From: Streptomyces sp. CB02056
Lineage (GTDB): Bacteria; Actinomycetota; Actinomycetes; Streptomycetales; Streptomycetaceae
Assembly (NCBI RefSeq): GCF_001905545.1
Contig: NZ_LIPD01000028.1
Span: forward strand, 1 to 61,982
Direction of reading: 5' to 3'
DNA length: 61,982 nt
Of the stretch, positions 24,376 to 39,300 are shown piece by piece. Both the position numbers and the translations under genes were made by a program. Within the stretch, counting starts at the first letter, position 1. Every line of letters starts with the position of its first letter. The notes beneath the pieces are model-generated. The model was not told the DNA's origin. It was given only the letters and a program-made list of their open reading frames with translations, and ran no database searches.

Positions 24376-27300
24376 GTGATCCCGGTTTCGTACGCCCAAC
24401 AGCGGCTCTGGCTGATCGACCAGATCGAGGGGCCGACCGCGCTGTACAACCTGCCGTTCGCCCTGCGCCTGCGCGGCGCGCTCGACACCGCCGCGCTGCG
24501 TGCCGCGACGGCGGACGTGGTCGCCCGGCACGAGGCCCTGCGCACGGTGTTCCCGGTGGCCGGGGGAGTCCCGGTGCAGCGGATCCTGCCGGCCGAGGAG
24601 GCGCGACCGCGCTTCCTGGCCGAGGACTGCGCACCGGCCGACTACCCGGCCCGCCGGGACGCCGCGGCCGCCGAGACCTTCGACCTGAGCCGCGAACTGC
24701 CCATCCGGGTCACGGTGTTCACCCTCTCCCCGACCGAGCACGTGCTGCTCGTGGTGCTCCACCACATCGCCGGCGACGGCTGGTCGCTCGGCCCGCTGCT
24801 GCGCGACCTCGCCGAGGCCTACCGGGCCCGGCTGGCCGGCGGCGCCCCCGACTGGGAGCCGCTGCCGATCCAGTACGCCGACTACGCGCTCTGGCAGCGC
24901 GACCTGCTCGGCGACGAGCACGACCCCGAGAGCCTGCTCGCCCGCCAACTCGCCCACTGGCGCGAAGCGTTGGCCGGGCTGCCGGAGGAACTGGAACTGC
25001 CGACGGACCGCCCCCGGCCGCCCGCCCCCACCGGCGCCGCCGACTCCGTCGACCTCGCCTGGGACGCCGGCCTGCACACCGCCCTGCTCGACCTCGCCCA
25101 CACCCACCGCACCACCCTGTTCACCGTCCTCCAGGCCGGCCTGGCCGCCCTGTTCACCCGGCTCGGCGCCGGCACCGACATCCCGCTCGGCACCGGCCTC
25201 GCCGGACGCGCCGACGAGGCCCTGGACGACCTGGTCGGCTTCTTCGTCAACTCCCTGGTCCTGAGGGCGGACACCTCCGGCGACCCGGGCTTCGCCGAAC
25301 TGCTCGGCCGGGTCCGGGAGGCCCAGCTCGACGCCTTCGCCAACCAGGACCTCCCCTTCGAGCGCCTCGTCGAGGAGCTCAACCCGCCCCGCGCGCTCGG
25401 CCGCCACCCGCTGTTCCAGACCCTGCTGGTGCTCCAGAACCACGGCCAGGACGCCGAACTCGCCCTGCCCGGGCTGGAGTCCGCCCCCGAACCGATCGGC
25501 CTGCGGGTCGCCAAGTTCGACCTCAACATCGGCATCGCCGAACAGCACGGCCCCGACGGCGCCCCCGCCGGGCTCACCGGCTCGATCGAGTACGCCGCCG
25601 ACCTCTACGACCGCGCCACCGTCACCGCCCTCGCCGAGCGGCTCGGCCGGCTGCTGGCCGGCGCCGCCGCCGACCCCCACGCCCCCATCGGCACCCTGGA
25701 GCTGCTCGCCCCCGAGGAGCGCACCCGCGTCCTCACCGAGTGGAACGCCACCGACGCCCCCCGGTGGAGCGGCACCCTCGCCGAGTCCTTCGAGCGCCAG
25801 GCCGACCGCACCCCGCACGCCACCGCCCTCGTCCACGACGGCGGCACCCTCGACTACGCCGCACTCGACGCCCGCGCCAACCGGCTCGCCCACCACCTGA
25901 CCGCCCTCGGCGTCGGCCCCGAGACCCCCGTCGCGATGCTGATGGAGCGCTCCGCCGACGTCGTCGTCGCCACCCTCGCCGTCCTCAAGGCCGGCGGCTG
26001 CTACGTCCCCATGCACCCCGGCCTGCCGCCCGAGCGGATGGCCGACGTGCTCGCCGACACCGGCGCCCCCGTGCTGCTCACCGACCGCGCCGACCCCGGC
26101 TTCCCGCACGGCGCCGCCGTGGTCCGCCCCGGCGACGAGGCCGGCGCCCCCGACCACCGCCCCGGCCTGCCCGTCCACCCGGACCGGCTCGCCTACGTGA
26201 TGTACACCTCCGGCTCCACCGGCCGCCCTAAGGGCGTGGCCGTGCGCCACCGCGACGTCGTCGACCTCGCCGCCGACCGGCGCTGGCAGGACGGCCGCCA
26301 CCAGCGCGTCCTGCTGCACTCCCCGCACGCCTTCGACGCCGCCACCTACGAGATCTGGACGCCCCTGCTGGCCGGCGGCACCGTCGTGGTCGCCCCGCCC
26401 GGCGCCCTCGACGCCACCGCCCTGCACGCCGTCACCGTCCGCCACGGCGTCACCGCCGTCTTCCTCACCAAGGCCCTGTTCGACCTCGTCGCCGAGCAGG
26501 CCCCGGAGACCTTCGCCGCCCTGCGCGTCGTCTGCACCGGCGGCGAGGCCGCCTCCGGCACCCTGCTGCGGCGCGTCCTGGACGCCTGCCCCGACCTGCT
26601 GCTCGCCCACGTCTACGGGCCCACCGAGACCACCACCTTCGCCACCCACCACCCGCTCGCCCCCGCCGACCTCGACGGCCCCCGGGTGCCGATCGGCGGC
26701 CCGCTGGACAACATGCGCGGCTACGTCCTGGACGCCCGGCTGCGCCCCGTGCCGCCCGGCGTCCCCGGCGAGCTGTACCTCGCCGGCGCCGGCCTGGCCC
26801 GCGGCTACCTCAACCGGCCCGGCCTGACCGCCGAACGCTTCGTCGCCTGCCCGTACCTGCCGGGCGAGCGGATGTACCGCACCGGGGACCTGGTCCGCCG
26901 GCGCGCCGACGGCGCCGTGGAGTTCCTCGGCCGGATCGACGGCCAGGTCAAGCTGCGCGGCTTCCGGATCGAGCTCGGCGAGATCGAGGCGGCGCTGTCC
27001 CGCCACCCCGCCGTCCGCCAGGTCATCGTGATCGCCCGCGAGGACCGCCCCGGCGACCTGCGGCTGGTCGCCTACTGCACCGCCGAGCCCGGGCTCACCC
27101 CGGACGGGCTGCGCTCCTTCGCCGGCACCGTGCTGCCCGGCTACATGGTCCCCGCCGCGGCCGTCCTGCTGGACGCCCTGCCGCTCAACGCCAACGGCAA
27201 GGTCGACCGCCGCGCCCTGCCCGCCCCCGACCTCGCCGCCGACGACACCGGGCGCGCCCCCCGCGACGAGCGCGAACGGGTGCTCTGCGAGCTCTACGGC

Positions 27301-30300
27301 GAACTCCTCGGCATCGACGACATCACCATCGACGACGACTTCTTCGCCCTCGGCGGCCACTCCCTGCTCGCCACCCGCCTGGTCGGCCGGGCGCGCACCG
27401 AACTCGGCGTCGAACTCGCCATCGGCGACCTCTTCCAGGCGCCCACCGTCGCCGGGCTCGCCGAGCGGATCGCCGAGCGCGCCGCCGGGGCCCCCGCCCA
27501 GGCCCGCCCGGCGCTGCGGCCCGCCGTCCGGCCCGAGCGGGTGCCGCTCTCCTTCGCCCAGCGCCGCCTCTGGTTCCTCGCCCAGGCCGAGGGCCCCACC
27601 GCCACCTACAACATCACCCTCGCGCTGCGGCTGCGCGGCCCGCTCGACCCCGCCGCCCTGGCGGACGCCCTCGGCGACACCGTCCGGCGGCACGAGGCGC
27701 TGCGCACCGTCTTCGCCGAGCACGACGGCACCCCGTACCAGCGCATCCTGGACGGGCCCGTGGCCCCGCTGCTCACCACCACCGACCGCCCGGTGGACGA
27801 ACTCGCCCGGCACGGCTTCGACCTGGCCGCCGACCTGCCCGTGCACGCCTACCTGCGGCCCGAGGGCCCGGACGAGCACGTCCTGGTCCTGGTCCTGCAC
27901 CACATCGCCGGGGACGGCGCCTCGCTCGGCCCGCTCTACCGCGACCTCACCGACGCCTACCGGGCCCGCCAGGGCGGCCACGCCCCCGACTGGGAGCCGC
28001 TGCCCGTCCAGTACGCCGACCACGCGCTGTGGCAGCACGGACTGCTCGGCGACGAGGACGACCCGCAGAGCCTGGCCGCCCGCCAACTCGCCCACTGGCG
28101 CGAGGCGTTGGCCGGGCTGCCGGAGGAGCTGGCACTGCCCGCGGACCGCCCCCGGCCGCCGGTCGCCAGCCACCGCGGCGCCGTCGTCCCGCTGGAGCTC
28201 GACGCGGACCTGCACGCCCGGCTCGCCGACCTCGCCGCCGAGCACGGCGCGACGCTCTTCATGGTCCTCCAAGCCGCCTACGCCACCCTGCTGCACCGCT
28301 TCGGCGCCGGCACCGACCTGCCGATCGGCACCCCGGTGGCCGGGCGCCTCGACGAGGCCGCCACCGACCTGGTCGGCTACTTCGCCAACACCCTGGTGCT
28401 GCGCACCGACCTCTCCGGCCGGCCGAGCTTCGCCGAACTGCTGCGCCGCGTCCGGGAGACCGACCTCGCCGCGTACGAGCACCAGGACACGCCGTTCGAG
28501 CGCCTGGTCGAGGAGTTCAACCCGGTCCGCTCGCTGGCCCGGCACCCGCTGTTCCAGGTGATGCTGACCTTCGCCGCCGCCGCCGAGGGCGGCCCCGCCT
28601 TCCCCGGCGTGACGGCCGCCGAGGAACCGGTGGAGTACGGCACCGCCAAGTTCGACCTCAAGCTGGCACTGACCGAGCGCCACCGCGCCGACGGCACCCC
28701 GGACGGGCTCGCGGGCGGGCTGGAGTACGCCACCGACCTGTTCGACCCGGAGACCGCGCAGCGGCTGGCCGACGTGCTGGCCCTGATCCTGCGGCAGGCC
28801 GCCGCCGACCCGGAGCTCAGCGTCGCGGCGGCCGGGCTGACGCCCGCGGGCGGGGCGGCCGAACTCCGCCACTCCGCAGGGCCGTTGGCTTCGGAGGTGC
28901 CGCTGCTTCCGGCGGTGTTCGAGGAGCAGGCGGCGGTCACGCCGGAAGCGGTGGCGCTGGTGTGCGGTGACGAGGTGCTGACGTACCGGGAGTTGGACGC
29001 GCGGGCCGGACGGCTCGCGGGCCGGCTGGTCGGTGCCGGGGTGACGCCGGGCGCGATGGTGGCGCTGGCGCTGCCGCGCTCGGTGGAGTCGGTGGTCGGG
29101 CTGCTCGCGGTGCTGAAGGCGGGCGGGGTGTACCTGCCGCTGGACGCCGAGTACCCGGCGGACCGCACCGCCTACACCCTGACGAACGCCGGGCCCGCGC
29201 TGGTGCTGACCGATGGCCGCTGGCCGCTGCCCGAACTGCTCGCCGAATTCCAGGTGTTGGACGTCACCGATGCGCCGGGTCCGGCGGAGTTCGCCAGGCC
29301 TGTCCTGGGCGGGGCGGATGCGGCGTACGTGATCCACACGTCCGGCTCGACGGGCCGCCCGAAGGGTGTGGTGGTCTCGCACGGGAGCATCGCCGCCCTG
29401 CTGGCCGGCCACCGCGCGACGCTGGTCGCGGACGCGGAGGCGGCGCACGGCAGGCTGCGGGTCGCGTTGACGGCTTCGCTCTGCTTCGACGCCTCGATGG
29501 AGGTGGTGCTGTGGATGGTCGCCGGGCACGAGCTGCACCTGATCGGTGACGAGGTGCGTCGGGACGCCCGGCAGCTGGTCCGCCACGTCCACGCGGTCGG
29601 GCTGGACGCGCTGCACGTGACTCCGTCGTACGCCGAGCAGCTGGTCGAGGAGGGGCTGCTGGAGGAGCCCGCGCCGAAGCTGCTGCTGCTCGGTGGCGAG
29701 GCCATCGGGCAGGGCCTGTGGACCAGGCTGTGCGCGGCTCCGCTGACCTCCGGCCACACCATGTACGGGCCGACCGAGTCCACCGTGCACGCCCTCACCC
29801 GGCCGTTCGACGGTGCGCACCGGCCGGTGCTCGGCCAGACCGTCGCCGGGACCACCGGGTACGTGCTGGACGAGAACCTGAACCAGGCGCCGGTCGGCGT
29901 CCCCGGGGAGCTCTACCTGGCCGGCGCCGGACTGGCCCGGGGGTACCTGGGCCAGTCCGCTCTCACGGCGGAGCGCTTCGTCGCCAGCCCGTTCGTCGCG
30001 GGTGAGCGGATGTACCGCACCGGGGACCTGGTGCGCCGCGCCCGCGACGGCGAGCTGGAGTACCTCGGCCGCACCGACAACCAGGTGAAGATCCGCGGCT
30101 TCCGGATCGAACCCGGCGAGATCGAGGCCGTGCTGGCCGGCCACCCGGCCGTGCGCCAGGCCGCCGTGCTGCCCGACGACAGCGGCCGGCGCCTGGTCGC
30201 CTACGTGGTCGCCGACGGCCCCCTCGACGCGGCCGCCCTGCGATCCTTCGCCGCCGAGTCGCTGCCCGGCTACATGGTCCCGGCCGCCTTCGTGGAGCTC

Positions 30301-33300
30301 GACGCCCTGCCGCTGACCGCCAACGGCAAGCTGGACCGCGCCGCGCTCCCGGCCCCCGACTTCGCCGCGCTGGCCGGCGGCCGGGCCGCCCGCACCCCGC
30401 AGGAGGAGATCCTCTGCGGCCTGTTCCGCGAGGTGCTCGGCCTCGACGTGGTCGGCGCCGACGACGACTTCTTCGAGCTCGGCGGCCACTCGCTGCTCGC
30501 CATCCGGCTGCTCAGCCGGGTCCGCGCGACGCTGGGCGCGGAACTCGGCATCCGGGACGTCTTCGAGGCGCCGACACCGGCCGGGCTCGCCGCCTGCCTG
30601 GGATCGGGGGCGGAGCGTCTCGCGCTGACCGCCTACGTCGAGCGGCCGGAGCGGGTGCCGCTCTCCTTCGCCCAGCGGCGGCTCTGGCTGATCGACCGGA
30701 TCGAGGGGCCGAGCGCCCTCTACAACTCGCCGCTGGCGCTGCGCCTGACCGGCGAGCTGGACCAGGCGGCGCTGGAACGCGCCCTCGGCGACCTGGTCGC
30801 CCGGCACGAGGTCCTGCGCACCCTGATGGTGGAGACCGACGGCGAACCGCACCAGCTGATCCTGCCGGCCGGGGCGGCCTCGGTGCCCTTCGAGGTCCGG
30901 GACTGCCCGGCCGAGGAGGTCGGCGAGTCCGTCGACGCGGCCTCCCGCCGGCCCTTCGACCTGGCGGCCGAACTCCCGGTGCGCGCCCTGCTGTTGCGGG
31001 TCGACGCCGAGGAACACGTGCTGGTCCTGGTGCTGCACCACATCGCGAGCGACGGCTGGTCGACCCGCAAGCTGGTGCGCGACCTCGCCGCCGCCTACGC
31101 GGCGCGGACGGCCGGAACCGCGCCGCGACAGGCTCCGCTGCCCGTCCAGTACGCCGACTACGCGCTCTGGCAGCGCGACCTGCTCGGCGACGAGGCCGAC
31201 GAGGAGAGCCTCTTCTCCCGCCAACTCGCCTACTGGAACGAGACCCTGGCCGGAATGCCGGAGGAGCTCGCGCTCCCGGCGGACCGCCCCAGGAGCGCCG
31301 CCGCCAGCCACCAGGGCGACCGGGTGGCACAGCTGCTCGACGTCGAACTCCACCGTGCGCTGCGGACCCTGGCGCGCGAGCAGCGGGTGACGATGTTCAT
31401 GGCCATCCAGGCCGCCTTCGCCGCCCTGCTCACCCGGCTCGGCGCGGGCACCGACGTGCCGATCGGCTCCGTGGTCGCCGGGCGCTCCGACGAGGCGCTG
31501 GACGAACTGGTCGGCTTCTTCGTCAACACCCTGGTGCTGCGCACCGACACCTCGGGCAACCCGAGCTTCACCGAGCTGCTGGCCCGGGTCCGGGAGGCCG
31601 ACCTCGGCGCCTACGCCCACCAGGACGTGCCGTTCGAGCGCCTGGTCGAGGAGCTCAACCCGACCCGCTCGCTGGCCCGGCACCCGCTCTTCCAGGTCGC
31701 GATGGTGCTCCAGAACAACGAGCAGGCCGACGCCTCCTCGTCCGGCCTGTGGAACGGGGTGCTGCCGGCCGCCACCGGGGTCGCCAAGTTCGACCTCAAC
31801 GTGACCGCCCAGGAGCTCTTCGGCCCTGACGGTGAGCCCGCCGGGATCGACTTCGCGCTCGACTACGCGACGGACCTGTTCGACCAGGAGACGGCCGAGG
31901 CGATCGTCCGCCACTTCGCCGGCCTGCTGGCGGCGGCCGTCGAGCGGCCGGACACCCGGATCGGGGCACTGCCGCTGGTGAGCCCGGCGGAACTGGCCGA
32001 ACTGCTGGGCGGTGCAACGCCGTTGGCTTCGGAGGTGCCGCTGCTTCCGGCGGTGTTCGAGGAGCAGGCGGCGGCCACGCCGGACGCGGTGGCGCTGGTG
32101 TGCGGTGAGGAGGTGCTGACGTACCGGGAGTTGGACGCGCGGGCCTCGCGGCTTGCGGGTCGGTTGGTCGGTGCGGGGGTGACGCCTGGCGCGGTGGTGG
32201 CGATCGCCTTGCCGCGCTCGGTGGAGTCGGTGGTCGGGCTGCTCGCGGTGCTGAAGGCGGGCGGGGTGTACCTGCCGCTGGACGCCGAGTACCCGGCGGA
32301 GCGTACCGGGCACATCCTGGCGGACGCACTGCCCGCGCTGGTGCTGACGGACAGCCGCTGGCCGCTGCCCGACGTGCTGGCCGAGCTGCCGGTGTTGGAC
32401 GTCACGGACGTTCCCGGTCCGGTGGAGTTCACCAGGCCTGTCCTGGGCGGGGCGGACGCGGCGTACGTGATCCACACGTCCGGCTCGACCGGTCGCCCGA
32501 AGGGTGTGGTGGTTTCGCACGGGAGCATCGCCGCCCTGCTGGCGGGCCATCGGGCGACGCTGGTCGCGGATGCGGAGGCGGCGCACGGCAGGCTGCGGGT
32601 GGCGTTGACGGCTTCGCTCTGCTTCGACGCCTCGATGGAGGTGGTGCTGTGGATGGTCGCCGGGCACGAGCTGCACCTGATCGGTGACGAGGTACGTCGG
32701 GACGCGCGGCAGTTGGTCCGCCATGTCCGCGAGGTCGGGCTGGACGCGTTGCACGTCACTCCGTCGTACGCCGAGCAGTTGGTCGAGGAGGGGCTGCTGG
32801 AGGAGCCGGCGCCGAAGCTGTTGCTGCTCGGCGGTGAGGCGATCGGGCAGGGCCTGTGGACGCGGCTGTGCGCGGCTCCGCTGACCGCCGGCCACACGAT
32901 GTACGGGCCGACCGAGTCGACCGTGCACGCCCTCACCCGGCCGCTTGACAGCGTGGACCGGCCGGTGCTCGGCCGGGCTGTCGAGGGGACGGCCGGGTAC
33001 GTGCTGGACGAGCACCTGAACCTGGTCCCGCGTGGGGTGGCGGGCGAGTTGTACCTGGCGGGTGCCGGACTGGCCCGCGGGTACCTGGGACGCGCCGCGC
33101 TGACGGCGGAGCGGTTCGTCGCCAGCCCGTTCGTCGCGGGTGAGCGGATGTACCGGACCGGGGACCTGGTGCGTCGTGCCCGTGACGGTGAGCTGGAGTA
33201 CCTGGGCCGGACCGATGACCAGGTGAAGATCCGTGGTTTCCGGATCGAACTCGGTGAGATCGAGGCGGTGTTGGCGGCCCATCCGGCCGTCCGTCAGGCC

Positions 33301-36300
33301 GTGGTGACCGTTCGGGAGAGCGAGGACGGGGACCGTCGGCTGATCGCCTACTGCGCGGTGGCCGGGGAAGCCGGCCCCGAGCTCGGTAGCGCGCTGCGCC
33401 GGTTCACCGCCGAGTCGCTGCCCGGCTACATGGTCCCGGCCGCCGTGGTGACGCTCGACGCCCTGCCGCTGACCGCCAACGGCAAGCTGGACCGCGCCGC
33501 GCTCCCGGCCCCCGACTTCGCCGCGCTGGCCGGCGGCCGGGCCGCCCGTACGCCGCAGGAGGAGATCCTGTGCGGCCTGTTCGCCGAGGTGCTCGGCCTG
33601 GACGCGGTCGGGGTGGAAGATGACTTCTTCGCGCTGGGCGGGCATTCGCTGCTCGCGACCCGGTTGCTCAGTCGGGTCCGTTCGACGCTGGACGCGGAGT
33701 TGGCCGTCCGGGACGTCTTCGAGGCGCCGACGCCCGCCGGGTTGGCGGCCCGCCTGGGTTCGGGGGCGGAGCGTCTCGCGCTGACCGCTCACACCGAGCG
33801 GCCGGAGCGGGTGCCGTTGTCCTTCGCGCAGCAGCGCCTCTGGCTGATCGACCGGATGGAGGGGCCCAGCGCGGTGTACAACCTGCCGCTGGTGCTCCGC
33901 GTGGCGGGCGAGCTGGACGCCGACGCCCTCGGCTCGGCCCTGGGCGACCTGGTCGCCCGGCACGAGGTCCTGCGCACGCTGGTGGTGGAGACCGACGGCG
34001 AACCGCACCAGCTGATCCTGCCGGTCGGGGCGGCCTCGGTGCCCTTCGAGGTCCGGGACTGCCCGGCCGACGAGGTCGGCGAGTCCGTCGACGCGGCCTC
34101 CCGCCGGCCCTTCGACCTGGCGGCCGAACTCCCGGTGCGCGCCCTGCTGTTGCGGGTCTCCTCGGAAGATCACGTGCTGGTCCTGGTGCTGCACCACATC
34201 GCCGGTGACGGGTGGTCGATGGGTCCGCTGCTGCGTGACCTCGCCGCCGCCTACGCGGCGCGGACGACGGGCGCCGTGCCCGGGTGGGCGCCGCTGCCCG
34301 TCCAGTACGCCGACTACGCGCTCTGGCAGCGTGAGCTGCTCGGCGACGAGGCCGACGAGGAGAGCCTCATCTCCCGCCAACTCGCCTACTGGAACGAGGC
34401 CCTGGCCGGAATGCCGGAGGAGCTGGCGTTGCCGGCGGACCGTCCGCGGGGTGCCGTCGCCAGCCACCAGGGCGGCCGGGTGGTGCTTCCGCTGGGTGCC
34501 GAACTGCACCGTGCGCTGGTGACGTTGGCGCGTGAGCAGCGGGTGACGATGTTCATGGCCGCGCAGGCGGCGCTCGCCGCCCTGCTCACCCGGCTCGGTG
34601 CCGGAACGGACATCCCGATCGGATCGGTGACGGCGGGGCGCTCGGACGAGGCGGTGGACCAGCTGGTCGGCTTCTTCGTCAACACGCTGGTGCTGAGGAC
34701 CGACACCTCGGGCAACCCGAGCTTCAGCGAGCTGCTGGCCCGGGTCCGGGAGACCCAGCTCGACGCCCATGCCCACCAGGACGTGCCGTTCGAGCGCCTG
34801 GTCGAGGAGCTCAACCCGACCCGCTCGCTGGCCCGGCACCCGCTGTTCCAGGTGATGCTGGTCCTTCAGGGCGGCGGTGACACGGCGCCGCTGGACGCGA
34901 CCGGGCTGGACGTCTCGGTCGAGCCGTCCGGTCGTGCGGTCGCCAAGTTCGACCTGAGTGTCGGCATCGGTGAGTCCTTCGGTCCGGACGGCGCACCGGC
35001 CGGTCTGGAGTGCGTGGTCGACTTCGCGACGGACCTGTTCGACCGGGAGACGGTCGAGGCGATCGCCGTCCGGTTCAGCCGGCTGCTGGCCGCGGTCGCG
35101 GCCGGTCCGGACCTGCCGATCGGCAGGGCGGAGCTGCTGTCCTCGGCGGAACTGGCCGAACTGCTGGGCGGTGCCACGCCGTTGGCTTCGGAGGTGCCGT
35201 TGCTTCCGGCGGTGTTCGAGGAGCAGGTGGCGGCCACGCCGGAGGCGGTGGCGCTGGTGTGCGGTGACGAGGTGCTGACGTACCGGGAGTTGGACGCGCG
35301 GGCCGGACGGCTTGCGGGTCGGCTGATCGGTGCCGGGGTGATGCCGGGGGCGGTGGTGGCGATCGCCTTGCCGCGCTCGGTGGAGTCGGTGGTCGGGCTG
35401 CTCGCGGTGCTGAAGGCGGGCGGTGTGTACCTGCCGCTGGACGCCGGGTACCCGGCGGAGCGCACGGCCTACACCCTGGCGGATGCCGAGCCCGTTCTCG
35501 TGCTGACCGACGACCGGTGGCCGCTGCCCGAACTGCTGGCAGAACTCCCGGTGTTGGACGTCACGGACGCGCCGGGATCGGCACAGGGTCCCCTGATCGC
35601 TCTGGGCGCAGCGGACGCGGCGTACGTGATCTACACCTCCGGTTCCACCGGCCGCCCCAAGGGTGTGGTGGTCTCGCACGGCAGTCTCGCCGCCCTGCTG
35701 GCCGGCCATCGGGCGGGCATGATGGCGGGGGAGGAGAACCGGAAGTTCGCGCTGACGGCCTCGCTCTGCTTCGACGCCTCCTGGGAGGGCCTGCTGTGGA
35801 TGGTGGTCGGGCATGAGCTGCACCTGATCGACGACGAGGTCCGCCGGGACGCCGGGCAACTGGTCCGCCATGTGCGCGAGTCGGCGATCGACGTGGTGAA
35901 CGCCACGCCGTCCTTCCTGGTCCAACTGGTCGAGGAGGGCCTGTTGGAGGCGCCGGCGCCGAGCGTCGTGCTGGTGGGCGGCGAGGCCGTCGGCCAGGCG
36001 CTGTGGACACGGTTGCGGGAGACCCCGGGGCTGCGGGCGTACAACCTGTACGGCCCGACCGAGTCCACCGTGGAGGCGCTGGAGCAGCCGTTCGACGGTT
36101 CGGACCGGCCGGTGCTCGGCCGGGCCGTCGCCGGGACTGTCGGGTACGTGCTGGACGAGCACCTGAACCCGGCGCCAGCCGGCATCCCCGGGGAGCTGTA
36201 CCTGGCGGGTGCCGGACTGGCCCGGGGGTACCTGGGCCGCGCCGCGCTCACGGCGGAGCGGTTCGTCGCCAGCCCGTTTGTGTCGGGTGAGCGGATGTAC

Positions 36301-39300
36301 CGCACCGGGGACCTGGTGCGCCGGGCCCGTGACGGTGAGCTGGAGTACCTCGGCCGTACCGACGACCAGGTGAAGATCCGCGGCTTCCGGATCGAACTCG
36401 GTGAGATCGAGGCGGTGTTGGCCGGCTACCCGGCTGTCCGTCAGGCCGTGGTGACCGTTCGGGAGAGCGAGGACGGGGACCGTCGGCTGATCGCCTACTG
36501 CGCGGTGGCCGAGGATGCCACCTCCGAACTCGGCGGCGCACTGCGCCGGTTCACGGCCGAGTCGCTGCCCGGCTACATGGTCCCGGCCGCCGTGGTGACG
36601 CTCGATGCCCTGCCGCTGACCGGCAGCGGCAAGGTCGACCACCGTGCCCTGCCCGAACCCGACCTGGCAGCATTCGCGCCGGCCGGTGGCCGGGCGGCCC
36701 GTACGCCGCAGGAGGAGATCCTGTGCGGTCTGTTCGCGGAGGTGCTCGGCCTGGACGTGGTCGGGGTGGAGGACGACTTCTTCGCGCTGGGCGGGCATTC
36801 GTTGCTCGCGACCCGGTTGCTCAGTCGGGTGCGCTCGACGCTGGCCGCCGAGTTGGCCGTCCGGGACGTGTTCGAGGCGCCGACGCCGGCTGGGCTGGCG
36901 GCCCGCCTGGGTTCGGGGGCGGAGCGTCTCGCGCTGACCGCCTACGCCGAGCGGCCGGAGCGGGTGCCGTTGTCCTTCGCGCAGCAGCGGCTCTGGCTGA
37001 TCGACCGGATGGAAGGGCCCAGCGCGGTGTACAACCTGCCGCTGGTGCTCCGCGTGACGGGCGAGCTGGACGCCGACGCCCTCGGCTCGGCCCTGGGCGA
37101 CCTGGTCGCCCGGCACGAGGTCCTGCGCACGCTGATCGAGGAGGAGGACGGCACCCCGTACCAGCGCGTCCTGCCGGCCTGGGCGGCCCGGGTGCCCGTC
37201 GAGCTGCTGCCCGAGGGCACCGCGCCGGAGGCCTGCACCGGGCGCCCGTTCGACCTGGCCGCCGACCTGCCGATCCGGGCCCACCTGATCCCGGCCGGGC
37301 AGGCCGAGTACCTGCTGGTCCTGGTGCTGCACCACATCGCCGGTGACGGGTGGTCGATGGGTCCGCTGCTGCGGGACCTCGCCGCCGCCTATGCGGCGCG
37401 GACGGCGGGCACCGTGCCCGGGTGGGCGCCGCTGCCCGTCCAGTACGCCGACTACGCGCTCTGGCAGCGCGAGCTGCTCGACGAAGCGGACCAGGACGGA
37501 CCGATGGCACGCCAACTCGGCTACTGGCGCGAGGCGTTGGCCGATCTTCCGGAGGAGCTGGCGCTGCCGGCGGACCGTCCGCGGGGTGCTGTGGCCAGCC
37601 ACCGAGGTGACCGGGTGGTGCTTCCGCTGGGTGCCGAACTGCACCGTGCGTTGGTGACGTTGGCGCGTGAGCAGCGGGTGACGATGTTCATGGCCGCGCA
37701 GGCGGCGCTCGCCGCTCTGCTGACCCGGCTCGGTGCGGGCACCGATGTGCCGATCGGTTCGGTGACGGCGGGGCGTTCGGACGAGGCGGTGGACCAGCTG
37801 GTCGGCTTCTTCGTCAACACCCTGGTGTTGCGGACGGACACCTCGGGCAACCCGAGTTTCACGGAGCTGCTGGCCCGGGTCCGGGAGACCCAGCTCGATG
37901 CGCATGCCCATCAGGACGTGCCGTTCGAGCGCCTGGTCGAGGAGCTCAACCCGGCCCGCTCGCTGGCCCGGCACCCGCTCTTCCAGGTGATGCTGGTCCT
38001 TCAGGGCGGTGGCGACACGGCGCCGCTGGACGCGACCGGGCTGGACGTCTCCGTGGAGCCGTCCGGTCGTGCGGTCGCCAAGTTCGACCTGAGTGTCGGC
38101 ATCGGTGAGTCCTTCGGTCCGGACGGCGCGCCGGCCGGCCTGGAGTGCGTGCTCGACTTCGCGACGGACCTCTTCGACCGCGAGACGGCCGAGGCGATGG
38201 TCCACCACTTCGCCGGCCTGCTGACGGCGGCCGTCGAGCGGCCGGACACCCGGATCGGGGCACTGCCGTTGGTGAGTCCGGAGGAGCGGGCCGAAATGCT
38301 CGGTGCTGCACGGCCGTTGGCTTCGGAGGTGCCGCTGCTTCCGGCGGTGTTCGAGGAGCAGGTGGCGGCCACGCCGGAGGCGGTGGCGCTGGTGTGCGGC
38401 GAAGAGGTGCTGACGTACCGGGAGTTGGACGCACGGGCCGGACGGCTCGCGGGTCGGCTGGTCGGTGCCGGGGTGACGCCCGGTGCGGTGGTGGCGTTGG
38501 CGCTGCCGCGCTCGGTGGAGTCGGTGGTCGGGCTGCTCGCGGTGCTGAAGGCGGGCGGGGTGTACCTGCCGCTGGACGCCGGGTACCCGGCGGAGCGCAC
38601 GGCCTACACCCTGGCGGACGCCGAGCCCGCGCTGGTGCTGACCGACGACCGGTGGCCGCTGCCCGAACTGCTCACCGAACTCCCGGTGTTGGACGTCACG
38701 GACGTGCCGGGATCGGCGGAGTTCACCAGGCCCGTCCTGGACGGGGCGGACGCTGCCTACGTGATCTACACCTCCGGCTCGACGGGCCGCCCGAAGGGTG
38801 TGGTGGTCTCGCACGGGAGCCTCGCCGCTCTGCTGGCCGGCCACCGGGCGGGCATGATGGCGGGGGAGGAGAGCCGGAAGTTCGCGCTGACGGCCTCGCT
38901 CTGCTTCGACGCCTCCTGGGAGGGCCTGCTGTGGATGGTCTCCGGGCATGAACTGCACCTGATCGGCGAGGACCTGCGCCTCGACGCGGCCGCGCTGGTC
39001 CGCCACCTCGGTTCGCACGGCATCGACGTGGTGAACGCCACCCCGTCCTTCGTGGCCCAACTCGTCGAGGAGGGCCTGCTGGAGGCGCCTGCGCCGGGCG
39101 TCGTGCTGGTGGGCGGCGAGGCCGTCGGCCAGGCGCTGTGGACGCGGCTGCGGGAGACCCCGGGGCTTCGGGCGTACAACCTGTACGGCCCGACCGAGTC
39201 CACCGTGGAGGCGCTGGAGCAGCCGCTCGACGGCTCGGACCGGCCGGTGCTCGGCCGGGCTGTCGCCGGGACCGCCGGGTACGTGCTGGACGAGCACCTG